DNA from: Diphasiastrum complanatum
Lineage: Eukaryota > Streptophyta > Lycopodiopsida > Lycopodiales > Lycopodiaceae
Length of the DNA stretch: 64,000 nucleotides
Assembly: GCA_029204225.1 (NCBI GenBank)
Contig: CM055100.1
Span: 9,386,481 to 9,450,480 of the forward strand
Reading direction: 5' to 3'
Shown: one piece after another, positions 35,841 through 47,946 of the stretch
Position numbering within the stretch: the stretch's first letter is position 1
Layout: every line of letters begins with the position of its first letter
Made by a program: the position numbers and the translations under genes
Notes under the pieces: generated by a model
Database searches by the model: none
Seen by the model: the letters and a program-made list of their open reading frames with translations, nothing else
Told to the model about the DNA's origin: nothing

Positions 35841-37008
35841 AAAGCTATGATCATCTTTAGCATAAGCTGTCTATTAGACTATTTTTGCACCTAGCAGCCG
35901 ATTAGAACGGGAGAGTTGTTCAGCAATATTCCTGCTCTCTTCTCCATTCTCGTTCTTCCTATCTCCCTTGCCCCATCAACCTGGACCCTCTTATAACCCT
36001 CTCTATTAATGTCTCAAAAACAAGTTCAACTTTGGTGGGCGTCAGCCTCGGTATACTCCTCAAACTAGATTCAGTATTCCGATGTATGTTCCGAGGACTT
36101 CTAGTGGATTTATAACCCTCTCTATAAATGTTTCAAAACCAAGTTCAAATTTGGTAGGCTTATTCCGAGGCCAAACACCGGACCCGAGGCTCGAGCATTC
36201 CGCTCTCCCCCCCCCCCCCCCCCCCGCAACTCATTTTAAAAACTCTCTTTCAAAGAAACGCTCAAAAAAAGCCTTGGAAATCGCCCGTCCTCTTGTAGTG
36301 TGATAAGCCAAAATTAAGATGAGAATTTACATCCCATACACCCACGTGAAGGAGGAGTAGATATCTATTCTATGATATGCCCCTTAGGTATTGCTTTCAC
36401 ACATAGATGGGTGAGCTCATGGTAAAAAAGAAACCCTGATAAGAATGTCTTTTTTCCAGATGCCCAAGTCCTCGAAATGCATTGACCAGTCTTTGATTTT
36501 CACATAGGCTGCATGAAGGAAAAATTTAAACATCATATAATATTTATATAAAAAGCTCGGTTGTAAGTAATCACATGTATGGTAGACCCTTAATTGAGGT
36601 GGAAAGCAATCAAAGACAAATGATTGGACCAAAATCAAAAACTGTTCTTGTTTGGTTTAATCCATGTAAAAGCAAAATTCAGCCCACTGTTCCTTTATAC
36701 ACCATATCTGACCATCACATCTAAAACCCTCCAACATCACTCATTGTTGTTTCATTAAATTTTCAATATTCTTGATAACCCACTAGGCTGAAAATCTTCT
36801 TTAAAGGGAAGAGAAACAGATCAATGAGCTAGAACTGTACTAGTTTGAACTTGTAGCATTTTTTGAACCTGCAACTAGTAATAGGAGTGTTGGCATGAAC
36901 ACATCAACATCAATCCAATTTGAAAAGGAACATTCACTAATTTAACAATACTTAGCTAACGGTTTTCTGAAATATATAAGTGCTATTTCAATAAATGAAT
37001 AAAGCGTT
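35841..37008. other. Sequence present only in the right arm
   Basis: About 1.4 kb (to roughly 37231, including the PLATZ C-terminus) absent from the left arm; the left joins at 13727-13735. Because it contains the end of the PLATZ frame, a deletion in the left arm is more likely than an insertion here. It includes a 119-bp tandem duplication (about 35992 and 36111, TATAACCCTCTCTAT) and a C-run at 36207-36225. Confidence 0.7.
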
Positions 37009-37928
37009 TTACATTGCACTTATGGTTGATTGATTCACTGATGTTGTTGCCACCTCTAGTTTAGTCTGTATGGCACTCTTGGTCAAATCCATCTTAAAGG
37101 GACCCATTGATTGACATTTCCAACTTGCTACCGTATAAGCAGCTTGCATGGTCTGAAAATTGTCATGCTCAAGTGCAAAGGGACCGGTTCTCCTTTTCTT
37201 CTTTTCACTTTGAGGCCAGCTTAGTATGAAAGCCTCCTGGCAATCATTTTCCCTTTCTTTTGTCGACATACATGCGGATGTCGATGGAAGATTTATATCA
37301 TCTAGGAGAGAGGTTAATATAATTGCTGCGTGTGTAGCCAGTACTGGACTGAGAGATAATTTTTGATACTTGGAAGCTGGGTTGCGAATTGCAATACGTT
37401 TGCATGAGATGGAGCAAAAACGGTGAACATGATCTATTATTTTTCTATCACAGATCTCACATGAAGGTACATCCGACCTTTTGGTGGCATTGATCTTAGA
37501 GGGTGGACGACTTTGAAGAAAGAGATGATCACTACCGTTGAAGGAGTAGACCTGGATCCCCGAAATATCCAATAAGTTTTGAACATCACGCACACGTACT
37601 GCATCCTTGCGAGAAGCTTTCCTGACCCGGATGCACGTATGATTCGCCGTTGTTGATGATGGTCTATGATCGTAGTGGATGGTGCGTAAACAAAAAGGTC
37701 CTTTCCGCAGCTGATGCAAAAATAAACTTCATGTGCATTCGTACCACATGAGCATTTTCCATGGCACGAAGTGAAATATGTAGCTCTCAAAAAATCATGG
37801 AGCCATGGAGGTTCTGGAAAGCATTGCTCCTCTACAACCCTCTTCAAAGGTAAATCATGAATCTCTGTTGTTTTCTCAGTAGCCTTCTGCTGCTGACGTT
37901 GCTCCACCATTTCCACGTCCCCAAACAT
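37009..37928 (-). pseudogene. PLATZ: PLATZ zinc-binding transcription factor, right copy, one frameshift
   Basis: The longer copy. From the ATG at 37928 the frame is identical in translation to the left copy through CISCGK (about 37700). The rest of the domain lies one frame back and stays open to TAA at 37011-37009, with a Lys/Arg-rich C-terminus (SEKKKRRTGPF, possible nuclear signal). Apart from the single 1-base shift, the whole would be about 306 residues, somewhat longer than usual PLATZ proteins. Zinc-ligand candidates include CHGKCSCG, CISC, CEICDRK and FCSISCK. The identical shift in both arms means it predates the duplication, or was copied by conversion, or is a true feature of the gene. 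No GT-AG intron or slippery heptamer explains it. Confidence 0.83.
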
Positions 37929-40023
37929 GAAATAATCAAGTCCTAAAAAAATCAATAATGTGCAGATCTAGTGAGTTCTTTGTTTAGATGTACAATGTTG
38001 TAACTGGCCAACATGTTTTACCCCTACTTATCAAAAGCAATGCAACCCAACACAACTTACTCTACACAATTTCAATAACAACATTTTAAATTTACATATT
38101 TCTTTACATTAAAAGATTGTGGGTTTGAAGGGTGTATTTCTGATATTTCTTAATGCTCCCAATCTTTGTACACGAATTCATGCGGCCAGAATAGCACTGA
38201 TCAGTTGTTACACGTAGTATGTTCTGATTCTTTTTTCAAACTGAACGAGCCCAACGTTAGGGTTTTCGAAAACTACCAACCTATACCTCAGATAGAGCTC
38301 AGTATCTGAATAACAATAAATATGTCTCATAGATTTCTATCGGAATCTCTGAATTTCAATGGATTTGTTAAAATTCAGTGATCACGAAGCCATCACCGAT
38401 TGATTGCTAGAGTGGAAGAGGAGTTTTTCCCAGAATTAGCTGGAAAATGGACTAGTTGAGAGATGTCCCCCCCACGTGAAAAGGTCATTCTCACAAACTC
38501 AAAGGTAAACCATGTCAAATACTGGAATGAATGCTGGATAACTGAGTAGCCACGTGACTAAACCATGAAGGGGGGCTAATGGAGAAATCGTAGAAGCTAG
38601 CCAGTCAGCCAGCCAATCCAACAGAACAATTCACCTCAAACCTCACAGCATCTTGCTGCACGGTAACCCCATGCAGCAGGGCAAGATGTAACAGTTAGAC
38701 AAGCGCGCCATGCAGACAGTTACATTTTCTAAGCGATTAATTATCTGTCAAGCACAAATGATTCGGGCCTTGCCACTGCATCAAAGATCTACTACCTCAA
38801 TTACCGAATACAAACATTGCGAAAATGATAAGACATACATCAGAAAAGGAAATTATACTAGCTCCACCTGTTTGGGACATCGTATCAGAAGTCGGGCTCA
38901 AACAAAGATCATCCTTTTGCAATTCCGTTGATGAAGAAGAAGCCACAGCCATGCCGCATCCCCCGAGAAGAATCTCAAGACACCGAAATGGAATGAATGA
39001 AGCCAATATATTAATTAAGATCAGTGACAATCATTCAACAGTGGTAGCTACAATGAGGCAGCTGGTATCGCATGTATGTGAATGAGTCACTCTTTGAAAT
39101 AAAAAGAAAAAGCAGCAGCAGCAGCAACGTACAACCCACAAAATAAAATGAGAACTAGAACTAGAATTGTTGTTGCTTTTTTAAGTGCGTGTGCGTGTAC
39201 GTGCGCTCTCCTTTGCTTTTTGCTTTGCTTTTGAGGCTTTTGCTATTTTTTCACGGAAGAAACCAAGGAATGCTACTACTTTTGGTATAATTTGTGAGCG
39301 TAGAACAAAATAAAACCGAAAAGAGAACGTGAATGCATGCATGGCTGGGAGTTTAGGACCATAACATTCACGCTCATATGATTTTTGGGCCTTTTCAAAC
39401 TTGGTAAATACATAGTGCCTTGTTGTGAGAGCATTAGACTTCTTGAAGCTTCTAAAAGTGGAGTTCAAGTGATAAGAATCATGCCCCCCCTTGGGTTCCA
39501 ACACCTTCACCTCAAAATATCATCAAAAAGATTCTGGTAGCAAATTATAAGTGGCCCATTTTGTGCTTTTCAACGGTGTAAACATTTGACAAAATTATGC
39601 AAGATTGAAATTTTGAGCTTCCTCAGATACTATAAGAATGGCTCTCTCCATTGTCAATATAGCACGACTTCTTAGGAGATGAGGACGAACCATCTGTATT
39701 TTATGTGTGCCAACTTTGAGTATCGCAAGAATGGCGGAAAAATTATGAAAATCCTTACACTCGCTTGCAACTTATAGTGATAGGCTAGACATGTTTCTCA
39801 ATGTATGAATGAGCTTTTCTATAAACATATGCGGCTAAGATCGATAATATAAATTTAATCATCTATAACCAAAGTGATTGTACATGACAAAATATATACA
39901 ATGATAGACAACTTCACTCTGAGATCCAAGTAGGTCTTGGTCATATCAATACTACAACAGTCCATACACTATACTTCACACATGTGGAATCAAGTACAAC
40001 AAGAAAATATGCATTCTACGTGT
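37929..40023 (-). other. PLATZ upstream region, right arm
   Basis: Reverse complement of 10690-13021. Near identity with the left arm at about 37929-38700, including both CACGTG boxes. Beyond about 39080 divergence grows, with an insertion of roughly 115 bp at 39380-39495 relative to the left arm. Confidence 0.6.
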
Positions 40024-40690
40024 GGAAAGCTTGTCGTTGAAAGTTCTGAAATTTGTATCTTGGTAGAGATTTCGGCCTGAACCTGCATATTAAAATATTA
40101 CAATAAACTTTATAAGAGTATAACCAGTTTTGAATAAGAAAATAGAAGTCAATAGATGCAAGCAACCTACAAAGTATATTGAAATTTTGCAAATATTAAA
40201 TAAACAGCACACCAGTGTTGGTATTTATGATCTTTTGCATGTTTGTCATTCCAACCTTTATGCAATTTCAACAATTTCTATGCTTGTCATTAAATCCCTA
40301 CATTATAGGTGATTCTCTTGTCCTGGTCTTACTTGTCAAAGCAACATGTCAGACCATACTTCAACTGAAAAGCAAGAAAATCACTAAAATAACTTCAAAT
40401 AAACTCATTCAAAGTCACTTAAAATGTGTATTAATATTGAGGAGAAAATCCAAATATACGTACCAATCTTCTATTGACTTGAAAACAAAAGCATTCACAA
40501 ATATCATATTGCAACAACATAAGCTCTGATCAAATGTAATTCAATGTCCAATCCTCTTCCACCTCAATTGTTGTAATAATAGCATCATTTGGCTTCACCT
40601 GAATTTTTATATGAGCTTGATGATTCAATGTAAGATCTTGGTCTAATGCTTTTTCATTCTTGTTAGCTTTAAACATTGTCTCTGTTCTTA
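40024..40690 (-). other. Exon-like segments of an unrecognised gene beside the arm edge
   Basis: Minus strand: 40690-40537 reads ALDQDLTLNHQAHIKIQ and TTIEVEEDWTLNYI, then TGA. A short piece near 40376-40345 is bounded by TTTTCAG and GTAAG. 40083-40023 begins after TATGCAG as VQAEISTKIQISEL and runs into the outer boundary of the duplication. These could be exons cut by the rearrangement. No family was recognised and chance is possible. Confidence 0.22.
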
Positions 40691-41649
40691 AAACATTACA
40701 ATAATTAGCAAATAAATCTATAAAATTGCAAAAGACAAGAACTAGTGCAATCTATTGATTTTGGAACTCGTGCTATATTTCATACAATTTTGAATGTCCA
40801 TAAAAAAATTGTGATCGAAAGCTCTTTGCAATGGTTTCACTTGGAAAAAAAAAAGAGTAGCAATATCGTCTCCAATCTTCCACCTAAACCATTCAAGGAT
40901 GGTGTGTAAGATGAATTATAGAAGAAAATACAAGACTTCAAAAGTCATCTCAAAAAAATGCTTTTATATTGGAGAAGACGAATATCAAAACGAGTAACAT
41001 CTATGATTCAACAAGGGATTGTATTGGTTGCCATTCAATTACGTTTGATGGGTAGAAAACAAAAAAAAAATATCAAGACATTACTTGCATACACACATGA
41101 ATAATCAATGTAGAGCTCAAACCATGTTAAGGGGGAGAAAACGTTGTCCTTACTCAATGACAAAAATATTAGCGTCCTCAAATAAGGCAATGAGACCTCC
41201 AATGACATTATTAAGTATGACTCTATTATACTTTTGTGTTATACCTTTATTAAACATGCTTTTTTTTAGGTCTATTTTTTAAGTGATTATTTTCATGTTA
41301 CCTTCCCATATTTAATTAAGCATTATCATCTTACAACTTAATATATGCTTATTCTTTGTACATTGTATATTTCTGCATAATGAAAATCAATATCATCTTT
41401 CCTTGAAACCATTATTTATTTATTTATTTATATCCACATGTAGCCTAGTAACTCTTAACACTAGAGTTCTCACAAAATGCACACAAAAGTGTGCATTACA
41501 AGCACTTATTCAAAAAATCATATTTCATAAACTATGATGAATCACATCAAATCCTTTCAGATATAATGTGTCAAACATGTGAGGATGTTGATGAAACTTA
41601 GATATTTTCGTCTATGGAACTACATTGTTGTGAATTTTACATTAAATTT

Positions 41650-42070
41650 TTAGCCTGTCTACTCTTAAAAATCCTATATGATTATAGAAACATGCCTATC
41701 AAAAAGAATGAAAATCTATAGAAATAGATACAAGCATTCAAAGTTACCCTTTTAAGTGTTGATAGAAATCAAAAGTATTTTATGACCATAAAAACATCTC
41801 AAAAAAATTCAATTTGGAGTTATGTATAGATAGATATGTGCATCTAAAGTTACCCATGTCAAGTGCTGAAAAGTATTGAAAAGCTAAAAAGTTTCAGCTT
41901 TTTAAAAGTCTTTTTTACAACTCTTTCTTTGGCTGTCTACTTTTAAAAATCCTTTATTACCATAGGAAAGTGTCTAAGAAAAAAATATTAAATTTGGGAT
42001 CCTATAGATATATATATGTACACCTAAAGCTACCTATGTGAAGTGCTGAAAAGTGCTGAAAATTGAAATT
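41650..42070. repeat. Degenerate tandem repeat
   Basis: Three relatives of a unit with TATAGAnATAGATA, then AAAGTTACC, then AAGTGCTGAAAAG start at about 41717, 41825 and 42003, with spacing of 110-180 bp. No coding potential. The surrounding 40691-42490 is AT-rich with no gene seen. Confidence 0.5.
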
Positions 42071-42490
42071 TTTGGGAGACAAATTGCCATCAATTGAGAG
42101 AAAAAAAAAATTAAGTCTTCCAATAACACAATGAAGAGTCAAGTCTAGTTCCACACACAATTGAAAGATTGAAATGTCAATCATCTTATGTCTCGTCAAT
42201 CGACCAAGTGTTTTATGCGCACTTTTGTGCGCACGCACACAAAAATGTGTCGAAAACAACTTCAGTGTTAATGGAAGATTTACACCAACTTACCTTTTGT
42301 GACTTTATTCAATGCAATTGATTGGCCCATAGGTTCTTGATTGTTTAAGTTCAAAATAACATTAAGAACTCTTTGATATAGAGATTGCTTAATGAAAGAA
42401 TTTGTAGGAGCTATGACATATTCACATAAATAATGCATAAGAGAAGACATGATGTACGCGAACAATGTATTACTATATTTCTTGCAAAAA

Positions 42491-42492
<2 letters not shown>

Positions 42493-42547
<55 letters not shown>
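42493..42547. repeat. (CT)n microsatellite, 55 bp
   Basis: Pure CT run followed by a C/G-rich tract. Confidence 0.97.
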
Positions 42548-42549
<2 letters not shown>

Positions 42550-42913
42550 AAAGGGGGCAGTGGCGGGGCAGGAGGGGGGAGGGCTGTGTTTATGTGAATG
42601 CACGTGCAAGTGTGATAGTTAAGTAAAAACGGGCAATGAAGTGCATGCATGCACATAGCTAAGTGACATTAATAATAGCTTCATAACCATCAATCAAATA
42701 TAGTTCAAAAAATTGGATCCAATCATCTTCAGCAGCAAAAGAAATGCTCCATACAACTTTTTAAGAAAGCCACAAGCTTTTCTAGAGCATCAAAATCTCT
42801 TAATTATCTACAACTGGCTGTGGCATGCTCTTGATGAGTTCAAGCCACACCCAGCTATTTGGTTGTTTGATTTTCTTATCATAGTTGGAAGTTTCATCAA
42901 ATTACGTTTGTAT

Positions 42914-43636
42914 CGTAGTTGCACATAATCGCGTTTTTGGGAGGAGACGTTTCGGAAAGAGCGTTTCTCCTCCCAGAATAGCAAAAAAAAAAAGAAATAA
43001 AAAATTGGAAAAATAGCTTATGGCTGAAATTTTTTTAGGGGATCAATGTTCATACGAGCGTTTTGCCTCTCAGAAGTGCAGTAGATGGGGCACAAACAGA
43101 TCTTATTTTCAATAGCTATTTGGTTGTTATTTGCTCTGGTTTTCAATAAATGCTCAGGGGGTTCGGGGGGCAGTAGCCCCCCGAGAAACCGGGGGTTCAG
43201 TGGGCGGTAGCCCCCCGAGAAACAGGGGGTCCGGGGGGCGGGAGCCCCCCAGTGGGGGGTTTGAGGGGCAACGCCCCCCAACGGCAGGGTCCGAGGGCTG
43301 CCGGTAGACCCCGGCCCCGACGGTAAGGCCTCTTCATGACTTGGCCTTCCACTCCCAGAACGAAAACACACTTACTGGGACCATCTGTGATCGTAACAGA
43401 CATGCTAGAGGTTAGTTTTAAATTTTTATCCTTGACAGAACCCAACATGGATTAATGCACCTGAACTGGACCATCCTGCACCCGAAACAGTCGGCAAATT
43501 ACACAATAATAATGCTCTTAATTAGAGCTTTCAACTGATACCCATATTGCCCAAAAAAACCCAAATTTTTTTTAAAAAAACTCGTTTCTGGAATTTCTTC
43601 AAAAATTTCCGAAACGAGTTTCTGAACGCGACTATG
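42914..43636. mobile_element. hAT-like non-autonomous DNA element (MITE-type)
   Basis: 723 bp flanked by a perfect 8-bp direct repeat GTTTGTAT (42906-42913, 43637-43644), the target-duplication length of hAT elements. Ends are CGTAGTTGC and the reverse complement of CATAGTCGC (7 of 9 paired). Each subterminal region holds its own hairpin: GGGAGGAGA...TCTCCTCCC at 42939-42979, and CTCGTTTC...GAAACGAG near 43581-43620. The centre (43158-43300) is a G-rich tandem repeat. No transposase. The terminal repeats are short, so the superfamily call is tentative. It lies about 0.6 kb beyond the SDF2 stop codon. Confidence 0.6.
43158..43300. repeat. G-rich hairpin tandem repeats
   Basis: About four units of roughly 33 bp, each with a G-run block and a GGGGGGC...GCCCCCC stem. 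The region could fold into hairpins or G-quadruplexes. Pro/Gly-rich ORFs on the minus strand are products of the repeat. Confidence 0.85.
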
Positions 43637-43644
43637 GTTTGTAT

Positions 43645-44222
43645 AGAGTGACAGTTTTGTTGCATAAATGACAAATCATTCATTAAGAAGATGCTTGTCA
43701 TGCTAGGCCTAGTACTTTCAATGATGCATTGCGGTCCTCAAAGCATGCATGGGAAGGAAGCATGCTGATCCTTGCACGAATATCTAAAATTCAATTTCTT
43801 CTATGCAAGTGAAAGGAAAACTGAAGACAAGTTTTTTCAGCCACTGATTCTGTTACATTCCTTTTGTAACAAGAACAAGAACTCTTCATTGCTCAGTTAA
43901 ACGGTATCGTTGGTTTCGATCACTTGCCCTCTCACTACAAAATTTCAGTAACAAAACAGCAGTACCAATTGAATAGTTTTTGCATACAAAAACAAAAAAC
44001 TTCAAGAACAATTTCAGAATCAGAACTTCGCTTTAGGCCTTCAAATTTCATACCTCATCCAACTATATAAAGCAATATGAAGAAAATTATGCACTTCCAT
44101 ATGGTGCAGTAAAGAAAAGAGCTCTTATAAGTGTAAGCCCTAAAACCTTTTACCTCTTCCTCATATTAGAACTATAGTTGACAAAAAGAATCAACAGCTT
44201 TTGATGGAAGTGATAGCTGTTG
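43645..44222 (-). other. Downstream of SDF2, probable 3' UTR and intergenic
   Basis: Lies between the SDF2 stop codon and the hAT-like element. No ORF or repeat of note; the poly(A) site was not determined. Confidence 0.4.
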
Positions 44223-44315
44223 CTAACTAGATTTAAAAGAACTGGCTCTTGGAAAATAGACTCCCTCTGCAGCTAGCCACAGATTATCAGAAGTCTTCTT
44301 TTGGACACCACACAC
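44223..44315 (-). CDS. SDF2: SDF2 exon 6 (C-terminus)
   Basis: 30 codons and TAG after ATGCAG. VCGVQKKTSDNLWLAAEGV matches the conserved end of the family. Confidence 0.94.
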   Translation of the reverse strand: MCGVQKKTSDNLWLAAEGVYFPRASSFKSS

Positions 44316-46060
44316 CTGCATGGAATAAAGGTATCATCAAAAAATAGAAATTTTGACCAAAAATGGTAACTTGGGACAAAAAGGAAAACTCGTCCAGTTC
44401 ACTTTTGATCTGCTTAAAGACGACATATACAAGCTTATAAAACAAGGATATGGGATGACCTAATGTGTTCAAAATTGACATGATCTTGAAGGATCGACGC
44501 ATATAATGCCCACAAATCACGTGTACTACCATCATCTGAAACCAATCCCAGGGCCTCGATCTGTATTATGTAAACAGCAATCTTGAAGCCATCTAAGACT
44601 TGGAACTTCTAGAAACCCATAACCACAAATAGGCAGACAGAATAACCCAAGAGGTTTGAGGCTTCTGTGGACGGAATTGTCAAACTACTACACAGAATCC
44701 AAAGTGAGAATGATTGCATTTAATAATGGTTAACGTGTCACTACACTCTGGTATCATGGCCCTCTGCACCACCGAAGAAGAGACCAGAGGAATTTCCTGA
44801 TGTCATCAAAGGAGAAAATAGATTATGGCACATGCACCAGGTATCAAGAAGAGAATCCTAGGTGAATTTAGTTAGCATTCAGTGATGCACCTCATAAACA
44901 ACCTCAAATCTTTCCTGACAGTATAAGTCAAAATGAATGATTGGAATCTATGAGATGGAATTGATGTTATCCGTAGTTTGGAGCAACCCTGTATGCCTGT
45001 TCTTCTGAAGTTAGCCCATTTGATTTTGTTCAGTGCATTTGGTAGGGAAAGACTATATGGCATCGTCCAGTCTAAGGGTTGCCCATCCTACAACTCTTGC
45101 CATTAGGTGATCCCAGGCCAACTCATTTAACATTCAGTGATGCACCTCACGAAGAACCTCCAGTGCTCCTCACAGTAAAATTAAACAACTTGGAATTGAC
45201 ATTATCCATGTTCATATTTAAGCCTGTGTGTCTGTTATTTTAAAGCTACCCCATTGAATTTGCTGAAGACATGCTCATGTGGCAATAATAAGCATTAAGC
45301 ATGAACAGCAACTAGAGAGACTCTCAGACACACTACAAACAGCTTATGCAGAATGATATATAAGGTGTACATCACAGAAGTAAGATCCTAGTAACAGATC
45401 TTGATTGATACACAAATTACAGTTAGCTATAGCAAATCTGAATGCATAGATAATCATCATTTAGCGTCATTTGTGAATTCAAGCCCTAACAAACGAACTG
45501 AAAACAGATCTTCAAAAGATACCCTCTGTCATATAGAAGATATTGTTGCCAAACCCCACAGCCACAAATTGCATGAAACAACATGCAAGAGCTGTTCTTG
45601 ACATGATTTGAAATTTATCTAGTTCTCAAGTGCTTATCCTCAAAAAAGGCGAAGCCCATCTATGTTTCACAGATAATGATCAGATATGTGTTCAATCAAG
45701 TTAAGAAGACTAATCTTCATAAACACAGAAAGGGATTTTGGGAAGCCGTAAACATGTCTAACAAATTGTTTCCTAAAGATCCATTAGAACAATGCAACCA
45801 ATAATTCAAACTGGATCATTGGAAAGTACCTCCTGCTGACCGGCAACTATGCGAGTGTACTTCTTGTCATGACTGTGTAGATAAGTGCCAGTGTCAAGAT
45901 GAATGAGCCTGACCTTCTGATCCCTCATCCAGACATTTCCCTTTCCCTCAATCTCCAACCTGATGCAGAATTTACAAGGTCAAAATATCTGAACTGCTAC
46001 AAGACAACCAGTAAACGTATAGCAAAGAAAAGAACATTTCTATACCAAAACCTTTACCAA

Positions 46061-46097
<37 letters not shown>

Positions 46098-46463
46098 CCA
46101 AATGCATGAAAGCAACTAGCTTTGCCACTTCTTGGTGATGCAGAAGCTGCGCATCTCCATAGCTTGCTGCAAAAAATTTTCCTCAAATCTGAATCTGCTG
46201 CGCACTTTTTTTTAGCTGAGATCTAACCGCAGTTATATACCAGTCTGACCATCATTAACATGCAAGAGTGTGTTGCTGGTGGGCCATCATGCCAGTTGCC
46301 AGTTTTCAGAGGCTTTCAGATAGCCGCTGCATCTTTTCATATAGTGGATACATGTGTTTTCAATGCATGTGGGCAAAAACAATTCTGCAGCATGTAGGAT
46401 GGGCGCAACATATTGCAGCACTGCCCACTCTGGTGGCTGGCCACATTGCATGTGGCCAGTGCA

Positions 46464-46511
<48 letters not shown>

Positions 46512-47849
46512 GGATCTGGGCGCCAGCGGATCTCCATGGCCTAGCGATGGCTGTCCTCCATCGCCCTTCCTCCATTGCACCTGCTCCATCTGCTGGCGGA
46601 TCTGCCGGCCTCCATCACATTTCTGCATTGCACCTGTCCTCCATCGCTGATCTGCTGGCTCCATCGCTGTCTTCCATCGCACCTGCCATCCCTCATCGCT
46701 GATCTGCTGGATCCCTCATAATGCCACGTCGCAAAGGAGTCGTTGCCACCACTTTTGAACCATCCTCCGTCTCCAACAATGCTTCAACATCTTCCTTACA
46801 GCCAGATCCACCCACCCCTCCTCCTATGCCCATTGTGGTTCCTATCTCTCCATGAAACCCTATTCTTGACAATAGTGAAACTACTGTAGCTATTCCCTTG
46901 ACTCCAAACACTCCAGAAGCACCGGTTTCTCTCCCTCCATATGCATTGGTCAAACTTCTTCGGGATGATCAACTCTGTCTATTTGAATACCTCAACAATC
47001 ACAGAGAGTAACTGGCTTCTCATGATTCTCTGCTTCTAGTGGTGCAATCGCATCTTCAGAAGTTGGATACTTCCATTCAAGAACTCAAGAACGAAGTTAC
47101 AGCTATAAAAAGTGAAGCCTCTTTCCAAATCGCTACTTCGGCAAAAATCCAGCAACTCGAAAATCAGGTGGAACAACACCATACGGCTGTCCAGTCATGG
47201 GCAGATGTGCTTAAAGGTTCGTCTTCTATTATCTCTCCACCTCCGCCTTCACCTTCGCTTATCTCAGCCACATTCACTGAGAGTCGTCTGTGAGAGCATA
47301 AAGCTCTCAATGTTCGTGTTAGAGGTATTTCGAACTCTCAAAATGCTAAGGTGAGAAGTTTCTGGAAGGAAATCTTCAACACCATAGCAAAGGAATGGAA
47401 ACTGCCTAGCGACCTAAGAAGGACCTGGATACTCGTCATGCGCTTCACATCAGTGTCTCACCGGCGTGAAGTTCTAGGGAAGAGATTCAAATTGCGGGAA
47501 ACCAAAATCTACCTGGACGAAGACCTTACCTTCATCCAAGTTCAAGAACGTAAGAAGGCAAGATAAGAAGCTCTATCAACTGGCAAACAACTTACCTATC
47601 GTGATGGTATTATCAGATTGGTAGATCAAAAGCCTATAGTTAATGATAATAGAGAAATGAAGAGATGTCCAGTTGAACATGTAAATGGTCTACGTACCAT
47701 ATAATCCTGACTATATGACTCTCTTCCTAGTTAGTTTGTTTTTTTCTGCTTTGACGGCACTGATCCGTCTTGTGTCCAACTTAGTTGATGTACTTGTTCG
47801 TCTTATATGCCTTTGGCATGGAAAAGACGTTAATAAAGCTTTCTTCTTT

Positions 47850-47946
<97 letters not shown>

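Larger units (their letters stand above)
28772..40023 (-). repeat. Right arm of the large inverted duplication
   Basis: Reverse-complement counterpart of 10690-15791. It contains the gene X terminal exon, the younger LARD insertion, gene Y, the Copia LTR fragment, about 1.4 kb absent from the left arm (about 35841-37231), the longer PLATZ copy and its upstream region. The spacer between the arms is 12,980 bp. The LARD in only one arm and scattered substitutions argue against a simple assembly artefact. Confidence 0.9.

Noticed and set aside
43018-43448. Pro/Gly-rich ORFs on the minus strand
   Set aside because: Their length and composition come from the G-rich tandem repeat in the hAT-like element; no domain or start context.
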